From Mariniflexile sp044335535 (GTDB lineage Bacteria > Bacteroidota > Bacteroidia > Flavobacteriales > Flavobacteriaceae): 64,000 bases of DNA. How positions within the stretch are numbered: the first letter of the stretch is position 1; each line of letters starts with the position of its first letter. The DNA lies in NCBI RefSeq assembly GCF_044335535.1, contig NZ_JBIQVZ010000001.1, positions 248,001 through 312,000 on the forward strand, given 5' to 3'. The notes beneath the pieces are model-generated. The model had not been told where the DNA came from. It made no database searches and was given only the letters and a program-made list of their open reading frames with translations. Both the position numbers and the translations under genes were made by a program. This document shows, one piece after another, positions 15,812-25,207 of the stretch.

Positions 15812-18541
15812 CTACAGAGCTTCTTTAATGACAGCCTGTGCAGAAACCAATCTAGCAATGGGAACTCTAAAAGGGGAACAACTCACATAATTCATACCGT
15901 TACGGTAGCAGAACTCGATAGAACTTGGTTCGCCACCGTGTTCACCACAGATGCCAACTTTTAAATTTGGCTTAACACTTCGACCTCTTTCAATACCCAT
16001 TTTTATTAACTGCCCTACGCCTTCTTGATCCAACACTTCAAAAGGATCCACTTTTAAAATACCTTTTTCAATATAAATGGGCAAGAATTTACCGACATCA
16101 TCACGCGAATATCCAAAAGTCATTTGCGTTAAATCATTCGTTCCAAAAGAAAAGAAATCTGCTTGTTCTGCGATCTTATCTGCCATCAATACTGCTCTTG
16201 GAATCTCAATCATAGTGCCTACTAAATAGTCTATACGATCATTTCTTTCTTTAAAAACAGTAGTTGCAGTGTGTCTAATAATTTGTTCTTGCATCTCGAA
16301 CTCCTTAACAGTGCCAACGAGAGGCACCATAATTTCAGGTTTGGAAACAATGCCTTTAGCTTTTAAGTTTAAAGCAGCCTCAATGATAGCACGTGTTTGC
16401 ATTTCCGTGATTTCTGGGTAGGTATTTCCTAATCTACAGCCTCTATGCCCTAACATAGGATTAAATTCTTCCAATTCTGCTACTTTATTTTTTACAGCTT
16501 GTAACGAAATGTGCATATCATCAGCAAGGTCTTTTTGTGTTGCTAATTGGTGAGGCACAAACTCATGTAATGGTGGATCTAGCAAACGAATTGTTACTGG
16601 CAAACCGTCCATAGCTTCAAAAATGCCTTCAAAATCTGCTCGCTGCATCGGTAGCAATTCATTTAAAGCTAATTTTCTACCTTTTACGGTATCGGATAAA
16701 ATCATTTCACGCATGGCTTTAATTCTATCCACTTCAAAGAACATGTGTTCGGTTCTGGTTAAGCCAATACCTTGTGCTCCAAAATTTCTAGCAATTTTAG
16801 CATCTTTCGGAGTGTCTGCATTGGTTCTCACTTTCATGTTGGCATACTTATCAGACAACTTCATGATTTCCGCAAATTCACCACTTAATTCAGGTTCAAC
16901 AGTTTCTACTTTACCTTCAATAATATTTCCTGTGGAACCATTTAAAGAAATCCAATCACCTTCATGGTACTCATGGCCATCAACAGTAAGTGTTCTTGCT
17001 TTGTAATTAATTTTTAACGCACCTGCCCCAGAAATACAGCATTTACCCATACCACGGGCAACAACAGCAGCATGTGAGGTCATACCACCTCGAGCCGTTA
17101 AAATACCTTTGGCAATATGCATCCCTTCCAAATCTTCAGGTGATGTTTCAATACGTACTAAAATGCTACTTTTAAATTTAGATGCTTCATCAGCAAAAAA
17201 CACAATTTTACCAGTGGCAGCACCAGGAGAAGCTGGCAATCCTTGGGCAATGACATGTGCTCGTTTTAAAGCGGAATCATCAAAAACCGGATGTAATAAT
17301 TCATCTAGTTTATTAGGTTCAATTCGTAACAATGCTTCTTTCTCATCAATCTTTCCTTCTTTCAATAAATCAATGGCTATTTTAACCATGGCAGCACCTG
17401 TGCGTTTACCATTACGGGTTTGCAATATCCATAGTTTACCATCTTGAATAGTAAACTCCATATCCTGCATTTCCCTATAATGGTTTTCAAGTGTTTTTTG
17501 ATACACATTGAGTTCATTAAAAACAGCAGGCATCAATTCTTCTAATGATGGGTATGTTTCCAGTCTTTCCGATTCTTTAACTTTTGCCAATTCTGCCCAA
17601 CGCTGTGAACCCAGTTTTGTTATTTGCTGAGGCGTTCTAACACCGGCAACAACATCTTCACCTTGTGCGTTTATTAAATATTCACCGCTAAAAACATTTT
17701 CTCCAGTTCCAGCATCCCTAGTAAAACAGACACCTGTCCCAGAATTATTTCCCATATTACCATATACCATGGCTTGAACATTTACAGCAGTTCCCCAGTC
17801 TTCTGGGTATCCATGCATATTTCTATAATAAATAGCGCGATCACCATTCCAGCTATTAAATACCGCTATGATAGCTCCCCAAAGCTGTTCCCAAGGATAT
17901 GTTGGGAAATCATGACCCGTTTGTTTTTTTACCGCTTCCTTAAAACCATAAACTAAATCTTTTAAATCCTGAATGGAAAATTCCGTATCTAATTGGATAC
18001 CTCTTTTTTCTTTAAGGGTTTCCATAATTTCTTCAAAAGGATCGATATCTTCCTTAGAAGCTGGTTTCATCCCAAGCACTACACCGCCATACATTTGAAT
18101 AAAACGGCGATAAGAATCCCATGCAAAATGTTCATTTCCTGTTTTCTTGGCCAATCCTTTAATAACCTCATCATTTATTCCAAGATTTAAAACGGTATCC
18201 ATCATCCCTGGCATAGACACTCTGGCTCCAGAACGTACCGATACCAATAAAGGGTTTTCTTTATCGCCAAATTTAGCAGTCATTTGAGATTCAATATTCG
18301 CAATTGATTCTTCTATATCTTCTTTTATTAAATCTACAACAGCCTCTTTACCTAATAAATTATATTCGGTACATACATCCGTAGTAATTGTAAAACCAGG
18401 AGGCACAGGAATTCCAATCGAACTCATTTCAGCTAAATTAGCACCTTTACCTCCTAATAAATTTTTCATGTTGCTATTTCCATCAGCCGTTTTGTTTCCA
18501 AATCTGTAAACTCTTTTTTTTGCTTCCTGTAGTAGTTCCAT
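15812..18541 (-). CDS. ppdK: Pyruvate, phosphate dikinase
   Basis: 909 residues from ATG 18541, the usual length. It interconverts pyruvate, ATP and phosphate with PEP, AMP and pyrophosphate. The N-terminal ATP-grasp domain begins RVYRFGNKTADGNS and KNLLGGKGANLAEM. The swivelling phosphohistidine is His490 in GGMTSHAAVVARG. The C-terminal barrel has MLGHRGCRLG, FSFGTNDLTQMTFGYSRDD, GICGEHGG and the catalytic Cys in NYVSCSPFRVPIARL. The longer frame to 18613 begins with hydrophobic residues foreign to the family and crosses a regulatory palindrome, so it was not used. A CRP/FNR-like site 72 bp upstream suggests control by oxygen or energy state. Confidence 0.96.
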   Translation of the reverse strand: MELLQEAKKRVYRFGNKTADGNSNMKNLLGGKGANLAEMSSIGIPVPPGFTITTDVCTEYNLLGKEAVVDLIKEDIEESIANIESQMTAKFGDKENPLLVSVRSGARVSMPGMMDTVLNLGINDEVIKGLAKKTGNEHFAWDSYRRFIQMYGGVVLGMKPASKEDIDPFEEIMETLKEKRGIQLDTEFSIQDLKDLVYGFKEAVKKQTGHDFPTYPWEQLWGAIIAVFNSWNGDRAIYYRNMHGYPEDWGTAVNVQAMVYGNMGNNSGTGVCFTRDAGTGENVFSGEYLINAQGEDVVAGVRTPQQITKLGSQRWAELAKVKESERLETYPSLEELMPAVFNELNVYQKTLENHYREMQDMEFTIQDGKLWILQTRNGKRTGAAMVKIAIDLLKEGKIDEKEALLRIEPNKLDELLHPVFDDSALKRAHVIAQGLPASPGAATGKIVFFADEASKFKSSILVRIETSPEDLEGMHIAKGILTARGGMTSHAAVVARGMGKCCISGAGALKINYKARTLTVDGHEYHEGDWISLNGSTGNIIEGKVETVEPELSGEFAEIMKLSDKYANMKVRTNADTPKDAKIARNFGAQGIGLTRTEHMFFEVDRIKAMREMILSDTVKGRKLALNELLPMQRADFEGIFEAMDGLPVTIRLLDPPLHEFVPHQLATQKDLADDMHISLQAVKNKVAELEEFNPMLGHRGCRLGNTYPEITEMQTRAIIEAALNLKAKGIVSKPEIMVPLVGTVKEFEMQEQIIRHTATTVFKERNDRIDYLVGTMIEIPRAVLMADKIAEQADFFSFGTNDLTQMTFGYSRDDVGKFLPIYIEKGILKVDPFEVLDQEGVGQLIKMGIERGRSVKPNLKVGICGEHGGEPSSIEFCYRNGMNYVSCSPFRVPIARLVSAQAVIKEAL

Positions 18542-18612
18542 AATAAATAATTTATAAATTAAAAAAATATAGATATGACCTTTAAAGTTACATTGTAAAA
18601 AGGGTAATTTCA

Positions 18613-18626
18613 ATGATATAAATCAT
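18613..18626. promoter_or_regulatory. CRP/FNR-like palindrome upstream of ppdK
   Basis: ATGAT-ATAA-ATCAT, the same ATGAY-N4-RTCAT form as the sites upstream of usp, ccoI, ccoS and hemN. It lies in the divergent gap between ppdK and the acyl-CoA ligase gene. Confidence 0.55.
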
Positions 18627-18689
18627 ATTATTATTAAGTACTAAAATATTTTACCTTAGATAAAAAAAACAGATTTAAATAAGCAAATT

Positions 18690-18717
18690 TGTAAATCACT
18701 ATTAATTTCTTACTTTG
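18690..18717 (+). promoter_or_regulatory. Promoter of the acyl-CoA ligase gene
   Basis: TTG, then 19 bp, then TACTTTG: close to the Bacteroidota pattern TTG-N19-TAnnTTTG but with one base fewer inside the -7 box. It ends 24 bp before the ATG at 18742. Confidence 0.5.
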
Positions 18718-18741
18718 CATCGTACAAATTACAATGACCTA

Positions 18742-20511
18742 ATGACAAACGTTACCAGAATATTCGATTTCCCTTATTATCAGCTTGAAACCTATAATTT
18801 AAACAAGGCTTTGACTACAAAATATGACGGTGAATGGAAATCAATTTCTACTCAGGAATTTATTAATCAAGCCAATGCTATAAGTAGAGGTTTGCTTCGC
18901 TTGGGCGTAAAACCAAATGACAAAATTGCTGTTATTTCTTCAACGAATCGAACTGAATGGAATGTTCTGGATATTGGTGTATTACAAACGGGTGCACAAA
19001 ACGTACCTATTTACCCAACCATTGCTTCAGAAGACTATGAATATATTCTGAATCATTCAGAATCCTTATATTGTTTTGTTTCTGATGTTGAAGTTCTTGA
19101 AAAGTTAAATACCATAAAAAGTAAAACAAACTTAAAAAACGTATATACTTTTGATGCTATAGAAGGCGAAAACCATTGGACCGATGTTTTAAAATTAGGA
19201 GAAGACATTAGCAATCAAATAGAAGTTGAAGCAACAAAAGACACCGTAAAACCTTCCGATTTGGCAACCTTAATTTACACTTCGGGAACTACTGGAAAAC
19301 CAAAAGGTGTCATGCTTTCCCATAACAACCTAGTTTCAAACGTACTGGATAGTAAAAAGCGTGTACCTTTTCGTTATGGAAAATCCAAAGCCTTAAGCTT
19401 CCTTCCCATTTGCCATGTTTTTGAGCGTATGATTCTGTACTTATATATATACTGCGGCGTCGAAATTTATTTTGCAGAATCTATTGAAAAAATGAGCGAC
19501 AACCTAAAAGAAGTCGGCCCGAATGTTATGACAGCTGTTCCTCGACTTTACGAAAAGGTCTATGATAAAATTGTAGCAAAAGGAGCCGATTTAACAGGCA
19601 TCAAAAAAATGCTGTTCTTTTGGGCATTAAATCTGGGACTAAAGTTTGAGCCTTACGGAAAAAATGGCTGGTGGTACGAATTTCAGTTAAAAATAGCTAG
19701 AAAACTCATTTTTAGCAAATGGAAAGAGGGCTTAGGTGGCCATTTAGAAATTATGGTTTCTGGTAGTGCCGCACTACAAACAAGATTAACCCGTGTTTTT
19801 GCAGCAGCTGAATTACCTATTATGGAAGGGTACGGACTTACTGAAACCTCGCCCGTAATATCAGTAAACGATATGAGAAATGGTGGCTTTAGAATTGGAA
19901 CCGTTGGAAAAACAATTGATAATATTGAAGTTAAAATTGCTGAAGATGGCGAAATTCTTGTAAAGGGTCCTAACGTTATGCTTGGCTATTTTAAAGACCC
20001 CGAAAAAACAGCCGAAGTAATGACGGGCGATTACTTTCATACTGGAGATATTGGCGAATTTGATGCCGATGGTTTTTTGAAAATAACAGACCGCAAAAAG
20101 GAAATGTTTAAAACCTCTGGTGGAAAATATGTAGCTCCAGCACTTATTGAAAACCAATTCAAACAATCGCGTTTTATAGAGCAAATCATGGTTATTGGTG
20201 ATGGCGAAAAAATGCCCGCTGCTTTAATACAACTTAACTTCGATTTTGTTAAAGAATGGGCAAGAAAACACCTTATTGTCTTTAACAATAGTAGCGACCT
20301 TATTACAAACCCAAAACTATTGGAGCGCATACAAAGCGAAATAGATAAAGCCAATACCAACTTTGGTAATTGGGAACAAATAAAGAAGTTTGAAATAACA
20401 CCAGATGTGTGGTCTATAGATGCAGGACACTTAACTCCTACCATGAAATTAAAGCGTAAAGTTATTAAAGAAAAATACGCTGACCTTATCGAAAAAATTT
20501 ACAGACCTTAG
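18742..20511 (+). CDS. Long-chain acyl-CoA ligase (AMP-forming)
   Basis: 589 residues. The adenylation signature LIYTSGTTGKPKGVMLSHNN is near residue 177, GYGLTETSPV near 362 and the hinge region HTGDIGEFDADGFLKITDRKKE near 435-455; the C-terminal Lys region is KLKRKVIKEKY. It activates fatty acids to acyl-CoA through an acyl-adenylate at the inner membrane face, feeding the beta-oxidation genes that follow. The start at ATG 18742 is preferred over TTG 18715 because the promoter box covers the latter. It is separated from the MarR gene by a palindrome, so it may be transcribed with or apart from the fad operon. Confidence 0.9.
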   Translation: MTNVTRIFDFPYYQLETYNLNKALTTKYDGEWKSISTQEFINQANAISRGLLRLGVKPNDKIAVISSTNRTEWNVLDIGVLQTGAQNVPIYPTIASEDYEYILNHSESLYCFVSDVEVLEKLNTIKSKTNLKNVYTFDAIEGENHWTDVLKLGEDISNQIEVEATKDTVKPSDLATLIYTSGTTGKPKGVMLSHNNLVSNVLDSKKRVPFRYGKSKALSFLPICHVFERMILYLYIYCGVEIYFAESIEKMSDNLKEVGPNVMTAVPRLYEKVYDKIVAKGADLTGIKKMLFFWALNLGLKFEPYGKNGWWYEFQLKIARKLIFSKWKEGLGGHLEIMVSGSAALQTRLTRVFAAAELPIMEGYGLTETSPVISVNDMRNGGFRIGTVGKTIDNIEVKIAEDGEILVKGPNVMLGYFKDPEKTAEVMTGDYFHTGDIGEFDADGFLKITDRKKEMFKTSGGKYVAPALIENQFKQSRFIEQIMVIGDGEKMPAALIQLNFDFVKEWARKHLIVFNNSSDLITNPKLLERIQSEIDKANTNFGNWEQIKKFEITPDVWSIDAGHLTPTMKLKRKVIKEKYADLIEKIYRP

Positions 20512-20563
20512 CTATAGATCCTAAATAAGCCAAAAATCTAAATAAAACGTCACAATTTTTCTT

Positions 20564-20589
20564 AATATATTATGCATGCATAATATATT
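20564..20589. promoter_or_regulatory. Perfect 26-bp palindrome, probable MarR operator
   Basis: Centre ATGCATGCAT, with arms continuing to AATATATT on both sides: all 13 base pairs match. It lies 31 bp before the MarR start codon at 20621. MarR-family proteins bind such palindromes as dimers and release when a ligand, here perhaps an acyl-CoA, binds. Confidence 0.75.
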
Positions 20590-20620
20590 TTCATATATTT
20601 GGACTATCCAACCAAAAAAC

Positions 20621-21067
20621 ATGAAAGAAAAAACAATTGATTATATGTTACGGACCACATGGCTTGCTGTTCAAAAAATGTATAATGAAGAAGCTGCAAA
20701 ATTTGGCAGCACCATGGCTACTGGCTTTACATTATTGAGTATAGATCCAGAAAAAGGAACAGCGTCTACAGCCTTAGGCCCAAAAATGGGTATGGAAGCT
20801 ACCAGTTTGTCAAGAATATTAAAAACAATGGAAGCAAAAGGATTGATAGAACGTCATCCTAATCCTGAAGATGGTAGAGGTGTTATTATCCGTCTTACTG
20901 ATTTTGGACGTCAAAAAAGAGCCCATTCCAAAGAAAAGGTTTTAATCTTCAATGAAAGTATCAAAAAGAATGTTTCAGAAGAGAAATTAAACCATTTCTA
21001 TGAAGTTACCGAAATGATTAACGAAATGATTTCAAACAAAAAAATATACGACCAAAACGATAAGTAA
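20621..21067 (+). CDS. MarR-family transcriptional regulator of the fatty-acid operon
   Basis: 148 residues from ATG 20621. The winged helix-turn-helix is seen in MEATSLSRILKTMEAKGLIERH and the wing in DGRGVIIRLTDFG. The frame open from 20576 would begin inside the palindrome and is not used. It is the first gene of the beta-oxidation operon, 5 bp from the next gene, and the operator is at its own promoter. By analogy with FadR-type control in other bacteria it should repress until fatty acids or acyl-CoAs are present; that ligand is inferred. Confidence 0.85.
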   Translation: MKEKTIDYMLRTTWLAVQKMYNEEAAKFGSTMATGFTLLSIDPEKGTASTALGPKMGMEATSLSRILKTMEAKGLIERHPNPEDGRGVIIRLTDFGRQKRAHSKEKVLIFNESIKKNVSEEKLNHFYEVTEMINEMISNKKIYDQNDK

Positions 21068-21072
21068 CTAAA

Positions 21073-23466
21073 ATGAGCAAACGAAGAATTAAAAAAGTGG
21101 CCATTATTGGCTCTGGAATTATGGGAAGCGGTATTGCATGTCATTTCGCAAACATTGGTGTAGATGTGTTGTTGCTCGATATTGTCCCCAGAGAATTAAA
21201 TGATGTCGAAAAAGCAAAAGGGTTAACACTTGACGACAAAACAGTGAGAAACCGATTGGTAAATGAGGCGTTGGCTGCCGCATTAAAATCCAAACCTTCT
21301 CCTATTTATCATTCAAGTTTTGCCAGTAGAATTACTACGGGAAATTTAGAAGATGATATTGCTAAAGTGTCCCAAGTAGATTGGATTATGGAGGTTGTTG
21401 TTGAACGATTGGATATTAAAAAAAGTGTTTTTGAAAAGCTAGACAAACACAGAACTCCAGGCACTTTAATTACTTCCAACACATCAGGCATTCCTATTCA
21501 TTTTATGAGCGAAGGACGCAGTGAGGATTTTCAAAAGCATTTCTGCGGCACACACTTTTTCAATCCTGCACGGTATTTAAAATTATTTGAGATCATTCCT
21601 GGCCCTAAAACAGATGCTTCAGTTTTAGACTTTTTAAATGGTTACGGCGAACAATTTTTAGGAAAAACATCGGTAATTGCTAAAGACACACCGGCATTTA
21701 TAGGAAACCGTATTGGAATTTTTGGTATTCAAAGCTTATTCCATCAAGTAAAATCATTAGGATTAACGGTTGAAGAAATTGATAAGCTAACAGGCCCTGT
21801 TATTGGGCGTCCAAAATCGGCAACCTTTAGAACTGTCGATGTGGTTGGATTAGACACTTTGGTGCATGTTGCCAATGGTATTTATGAAAATTGTCCCAAT
21901 GATGAAGCCCACGAACTTTTCAAACTACCCGATTTCATCCATACCATGATGGAAAAAAAATGGTTAGGAAGTAAAACAGGGCAAGGATTTTATAAAAAGG
22001 AAGGTAAAGACATTTTAGCATTAGACTTAAATACACTAGAATACAGACCCTCAAAAAAAACAAACTTTGCAACTTTAGAACTAACTAAAACCATCGATAA
22101 AGTTATCGACCGTTTTAAAGTTTTGGTTTCAGGAAAAGACAAGGCAGGCGATTTTTACAGAAAAAATTTCGCTTCTATGTTCGCTTATGTATCACATAGA
22201 ATTCCAGAAATCACAGACGAATTATATAAAATAGATGACGCCATGAAAGCTGGCTTTGGTTGGGAACATGGTCCGTTTCAAATTTGGGATGCCATAGGTG
22301 TAGAAAAAGGCATAGAAATAATGAAAGCCGAAGGTTTAGAACCTGCCGCTTGGGTAAATGAGATGTTGGCTTCAGAAAACACCTCGTTCTACTCTGTAAA
22401 AAATGGAGCCACCTATTTTTATGATATTCCTAAAAAATCACAAGAAAAGATACCTGGTCAAGATGCCTTCATCATTTTAGATAATATTCGAAAATCCAAA
22501 GAAGTATTTAAAAATACAGGCGTTGTGATTGAGGATTTGGGCGACGGTATTTTAAACTGCGAATTCCAATCGAAAATGAACACCATTGGCGGCGATGTGT
22601 TGGCAGGATTAAATAAAGCCATAGATATTGCTGAAAAAGATTTTGCGGGTTTGGTTATTGGTAATCAAGCAGCAAACTTCTCGGTTGGTGCCAATATAGG
22701 CATGATTTTCATGATGGCTGTCGAGCAAGAATACGATGAACTCAATGCAGCCATTAAATATTTTCAAGATACCATGATGCGTATGCGTTATTCTTCTATC
22801 CCAACGGTATCTGCGCCTCATGGCATGACACTTGGTGGTGGTTGTGAACTCTCGATGCATGCTGATAAAGTTGTGGCTGCTGCCGAAACTTATATTGGTT
22901 TGGTTGAGTTTGGAGTTGGTGTTATTCCCGGTGGTGGTGGCTCAAAAGAAATGGCTTTACGAGCTTCCGATTCTTTTAAAAAAGGCGATGTTGAATTGAA
23001 TGTCTTACAAGAATATTTCTTAACCATTGGTATGGCAAAAGTGGCAACATCGGCTTACGAAGCGTTCGATATGGGTGTACTTCAAAAAGGAAAAGATGTG
23101 GTGGTTGTAAACAAAGATCGCCAAATAGCTACCGCAAAAGCTTATGCCAAATTAATGGCAGAAACAGGCTATACACAACCCATAAAGCGTACCGATGTTA
23201 AAGTACTTGGTAAACAAGCTTTAGGTATGTTTTTAGTAGGTACCGATTCTATGGAAGCATCTAACTTTATAAGTGAACACGATCATAAAATCGCCAACAA
23301 ATTAGCTTATGTGATGGCAGGTGGTGATTTATCGGAACCTACTTTAGTTAGTGAACAATATTTACTAGACCTAGAACGTGAAGCCTTTTTAAGTTTATGT
23401 ATAGAGCGTAAAACCTTAGAACGTATTCAACACATGCTGAAAACTGGGAAACCACTTCGCAACTAG
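21073..23466 (+). CDS. 3-hydroxyacyl-CoA dehydrogenase / enoyl-CoA hydratase
   Basis: 797 residues, like B. subtilis FadN. The N-terminal NAD-binding Rossmann fold has GSGIMGSGIACHFANIG (residues 13-29) and GTHFFNPARYLKLFEIIPG, the dehydrogenase signature. The C-terminal part is a hydratase of the crotonase fold with an oxyanion-type loop GMTLGGGCELSMHAD and GVGVIPGGGGSKEM. It should catalyse hydration of enoyl-CoA and oxidation to 3-ketoacyl-CoA in beta-oxidation. The domain order is the reverse of E. coli FadB. It is followed by a composite palindromic repeat and then the thiolase gene. Confidence 0.93.
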   Translation: MSKRRIKKVAIIGSGIMGSGIACHFANIGVDVLLLDIVPRELNDVEKAKGLTLDDKTVRNRLVNEALAAALKSKPSPIYHSSFASRITTGNLEDDIAKVSQVDWIMEVVVERLDIKKSVFEKLDKHRTPGTLITSNTSGIPIHFMSEGRSEDFQKHFCGTHFFNPARYLKLFEIIPGPKTDASVLDFLNGYGEQFLGKTSVIAKDTPAFIGNRIGIFGIQSLFHQVKSLGLTVEEIDKLTGPVIGRPKSATFRTVDVVGLDTLVHVANGIYENCPNDEAHELFKLPDFIHTMMEKKWLGSKTGQGFYKKEGKDILALDLNTLEYRPSKKTNFATLELTKTIDKVIDRFKVLVSGKDKAGDFYRKNFASMFAYVSHRIPEITDELYKIDDAMKAGFGWEHGPFQIWDAIGVEKGIEIMKAEGLEPAAWVNEMLASENTSFYSVKNGATYFYDIPKKSQEKIPGQDAFIILDNIRKSKEVFKNTGVVIEDLGDGILNCEFQSKMNTIGGDVLAGLNKAIDIAEKDFAGLVIGNQAANFSVGANIGMIFMMAVEQEYDELNAAIKYFQDTMMRMRYSSIPTVSAPHGMTLGGGCELSMHADKVVAAAETYIGLVEFGVGVIPGGGGSKEMALRASDSFKKGDVELNVLQEYFLTIGMAKVATSAYEAFDMGVLQKGKDVVVVNKDRQIATAKAYAKLMAETGYTQPIKRTDVKVLGKQALGMFLVGTDSMEASNFISEHDHKIANKLAYVMAGGDLSEPTLVSEQYLLDLEREAFLSLCIERKTLERIQHMLKTGKPLRN

Positions 23467-23577
23467 TCCCCTCCTAACCTCCCCAAAGGGGAGGGAATTG
23501 GAAACTAAAAATAATGTATAATTAAAATATACCCGTTAAAATCCCCTCTCCTTCGGAGAGGGTTAGGGAGAGGAAAA
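23467..23577 (+). repeat. Composite palindromic repeat between hydratase and thiolase genes
   Basis: The left hairpin is CCTCCCCAAAGGGGAGG, followed by about 45 bp of AT-rich spacer, then the right hairpin CCCTCTCCTTCGGAGAGGG and a tail TTAGGGAGAGGAAAA ending at the thiolase ATG. The same two-hairpin unit occurs at 35546-35650 and 43735-43838, in the same direction relative to the downstream gene. Confidence 0.8.
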
Positions 23578-24768
23578 ATGAAACAAGCATATATAGTAAA
23601 AGCATACAGAACGGCCGTTGGCAAAGCACCAAAGGGTGTCTTTCGCTTTAAAAGAGCCGATGAATTAGGTGCTGAAACCATCCAGTACATGATGAAAGAA
23701 TTACCAAATTTAGATGTAAAGCGTATTGACGACGTTATTGTCGGCAACGCCATGCCAGAAGGCGCTCAAGGTCTAAACATGGCAAGATTTATTTCATTAA
23801 TTGGACTAAACAGCGTTGATGTACCTGGGGTAACGGTTAACCGATTTTGTTCTTCAGGCATTGAAACTATCGCTATCGCTGCAGCAAAAATTCAAACAGG
23901 AATGGCAGAATGCATTATTGCAGGGGGCTCAGAAAGCATGAGTTCGGTGCCTATGACTGGTTTTAAACCTGAATTGAATTATGATACTGTAAAAGCTGGA
24001 CATGAAGATTACTATTGGGGTATGGGAAATACCGCCGAAGCTGTTGCCAACCAATTTAAAGTATCTCGTGAAGACCAAGATGCGTTTGCTTACAACTCAC
24101 ATATGAAAGCATTGAAAGCATTAGCTGAAAATAGATTTCAAGACCAAATTGTTCCTATAAATGTGGAGCAAGTTTATATTGACGACAACGGAAAAAAAGC
24201 AACAAAATCTTATACTGTAACTAAAGATGAAGGTCCTCGTGCTGGAACAAGTCTAGAAGCATTGTCCAAATTAAGACCTGTATTTGCTGCTGGGGGAAGT
24301 GTCACAGCGGGAAACTCGTCACAAATGAGCGACGGTGCTGCTTTTGTAATGGTTATGAGTGAAGATATGGTCAAAGAATTAAACCTCGAACCCATTGCCC
24401 GTTTAGTAAGTTATGCTGCAGTTGGAGTGGAACCTCGTATTATGGGTATCGGTCCTGTTAAAGCGATTCCAAAGGCATTAAATTTTGCGGGATTACAACA
24501 AAAAGATTTAGAACTTATTGAATTAAACGAAGCTTTTGCATCACAATCACTAGCTGTTATTCGAGAGTTAAATTTAAACCCAGATATTGTGAATGTAAAC
24601 GGAGGTGCTATTGCCTTAGGACATCCACTTGGTTGTACGGGTACAAAACTGTCGGTGCAATTATTTGACGAAATGCGCAAACGTAATATGAAAAACAAAT
24701 ATGGTGCTGTTACCATGTGCGTTGGTACAGGACAAGGTGCTTGTGGTGTTTTTGAATTCCTAAGTTAA
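23578..24768 (+). CDS. fadA: Acetyl-CoA C-acyltransferase (thiolase)
   Basis: 396 residues. The nucleophilic Cys is in NRFCSSGIETIAIAAAKIQ (near residue 90), the second half has NGGAIALGHPLGCTGTKL with the conserved His, and the C-terminal Cys is in CVGTGQGACGVFE. It cleaves 3-ketoacyl-CoA to acetyl-CoA and a shortened acyl-CoA. The ATG follows directly on the GGGAGAGGAAAA tail of a palindromic repeat, which could act as a purine-rich translation start region. Third gene of the operon. Confidence 0.93.
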   Translation: MKQAYIVKAYRTAVGKAPKGVFRFKRADELGAETIQYMMKELPNLDVKRIDDVIVGNAMPEGAQGLNMARFISLIGLNSVDVPGVTVNRFCSSGIETIAIAAAKIQTGMAECIIAGGSESMSSVPMTGFKPELNYDTVKAGHEDYYWGMGNTAEAVANQFKVSREDQDAFAYNSHMKALKALAENRFQDQIVPINVEQVYIDDNGKKATKSYTVTKDEGPRAGTSLEALSKLRPVFAAGGSVTAGNSSQMSDGAAFVMVMSEDMVKELNLEPIARLVSYAAVGVEPRIMGIGPVKAIPKALNFAGLQQKDLELIELNEAFASQSLAVIRELNLNPDIVNVNGGAIALGHPLGCTGTKLSVQLFDEMRKRNMKNKYGAVTMCVGTGQGACGVFEFLS

Positions 24769-25192
24769 GAATCAAGATTTTAAGACCCAAGAATCAAGAC
24801 ACCAAAAAAAGACTATGCATAATTTTAAGAAATTAAAAATTTGGGATGAAAGTATGTTACTTGTTTCAGAATCATACAAGCTCACTCGTACTTTTCCTGA
24901 ATTTGAAGCTTATGGGTTAACGAGTCAAATGAATCGATGTGCAGTTTCTATTCCTTCTAATATTTCTGAAGGCTCTAGTAAAAGCTCAGATAAACATTTT
25001 AATAAATATTTAGAAGATAGTTTAGGTTCAGCCTTTGAATGGGAAACACAACTTAATATTGCATATAATGAGAGATATCTTTCGAAAGAAAAATTTAATG
25101 AATTAGAACAAAAAATTAAACAAATACAAAAAATGATTTCAGGATTCCAATCTGGACTAAAATTATAGTCTAGGTTCTTGATTCTTGATTCT
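24767..25192. repeat. Inverted AGAATCAAGA repeats around the four-helix gene
   Basis: Two copies of AAGAATCAAGA (24767-24777, 24789-24799) precede the small gene, and GGTTCTTGATTCTTGATTCT (25173-25192), their inverse, follows it. The gene and its flanks look like one inserted unit inside the fatty-acid operon. Confidence 0.65.
24815..25168 (+). CDS. Four-helix bundle protein (23S rRNA intervening-sequence family)
   Basis: 117 residues. The family pattern is clear: FKKLKIWDESMLL at the start, the middle motif YGLTSQMNRCAVSIPSNISEG and a C-terminal helix pair with SFEWETQL-like AFEWETQLNIA and ISGFQSGL. Such proteins form pentameric four-helix barrels, related to the Avd accessory protein of diversity-generating retroelements, and are common in Bacteroidota with no settled function. 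It has no link to fatty-acid metabolism. Inverted AGAATCAAGA repeats on both sides suggest it was inserted between the thiolase and acyl-CoA dehydrogenase genes without stopping read-through. Confidence 0.88.
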   Translation: MHNFKKLKIWDESMLLVSESYKLTRTFPEFEAYGLTSQMNRCAVSIPSNISEGSSKSSDKHFNKYLEDSLGSAFEWETQLNIAYNERYLSKEKFNELEQKIKQIQKMISGFQSGLKL

Positions 25193-25207
25193 ATAAATCT
25201 AAAGAAA

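Noticed and set aside
18542..18613. N-terminal extension of ppdK
   Set aside because: The extra 24 codons are hydrophobic, unlike the family, and cross towards the CRP/FNR-like site. ATG 18541 gives the normal start.
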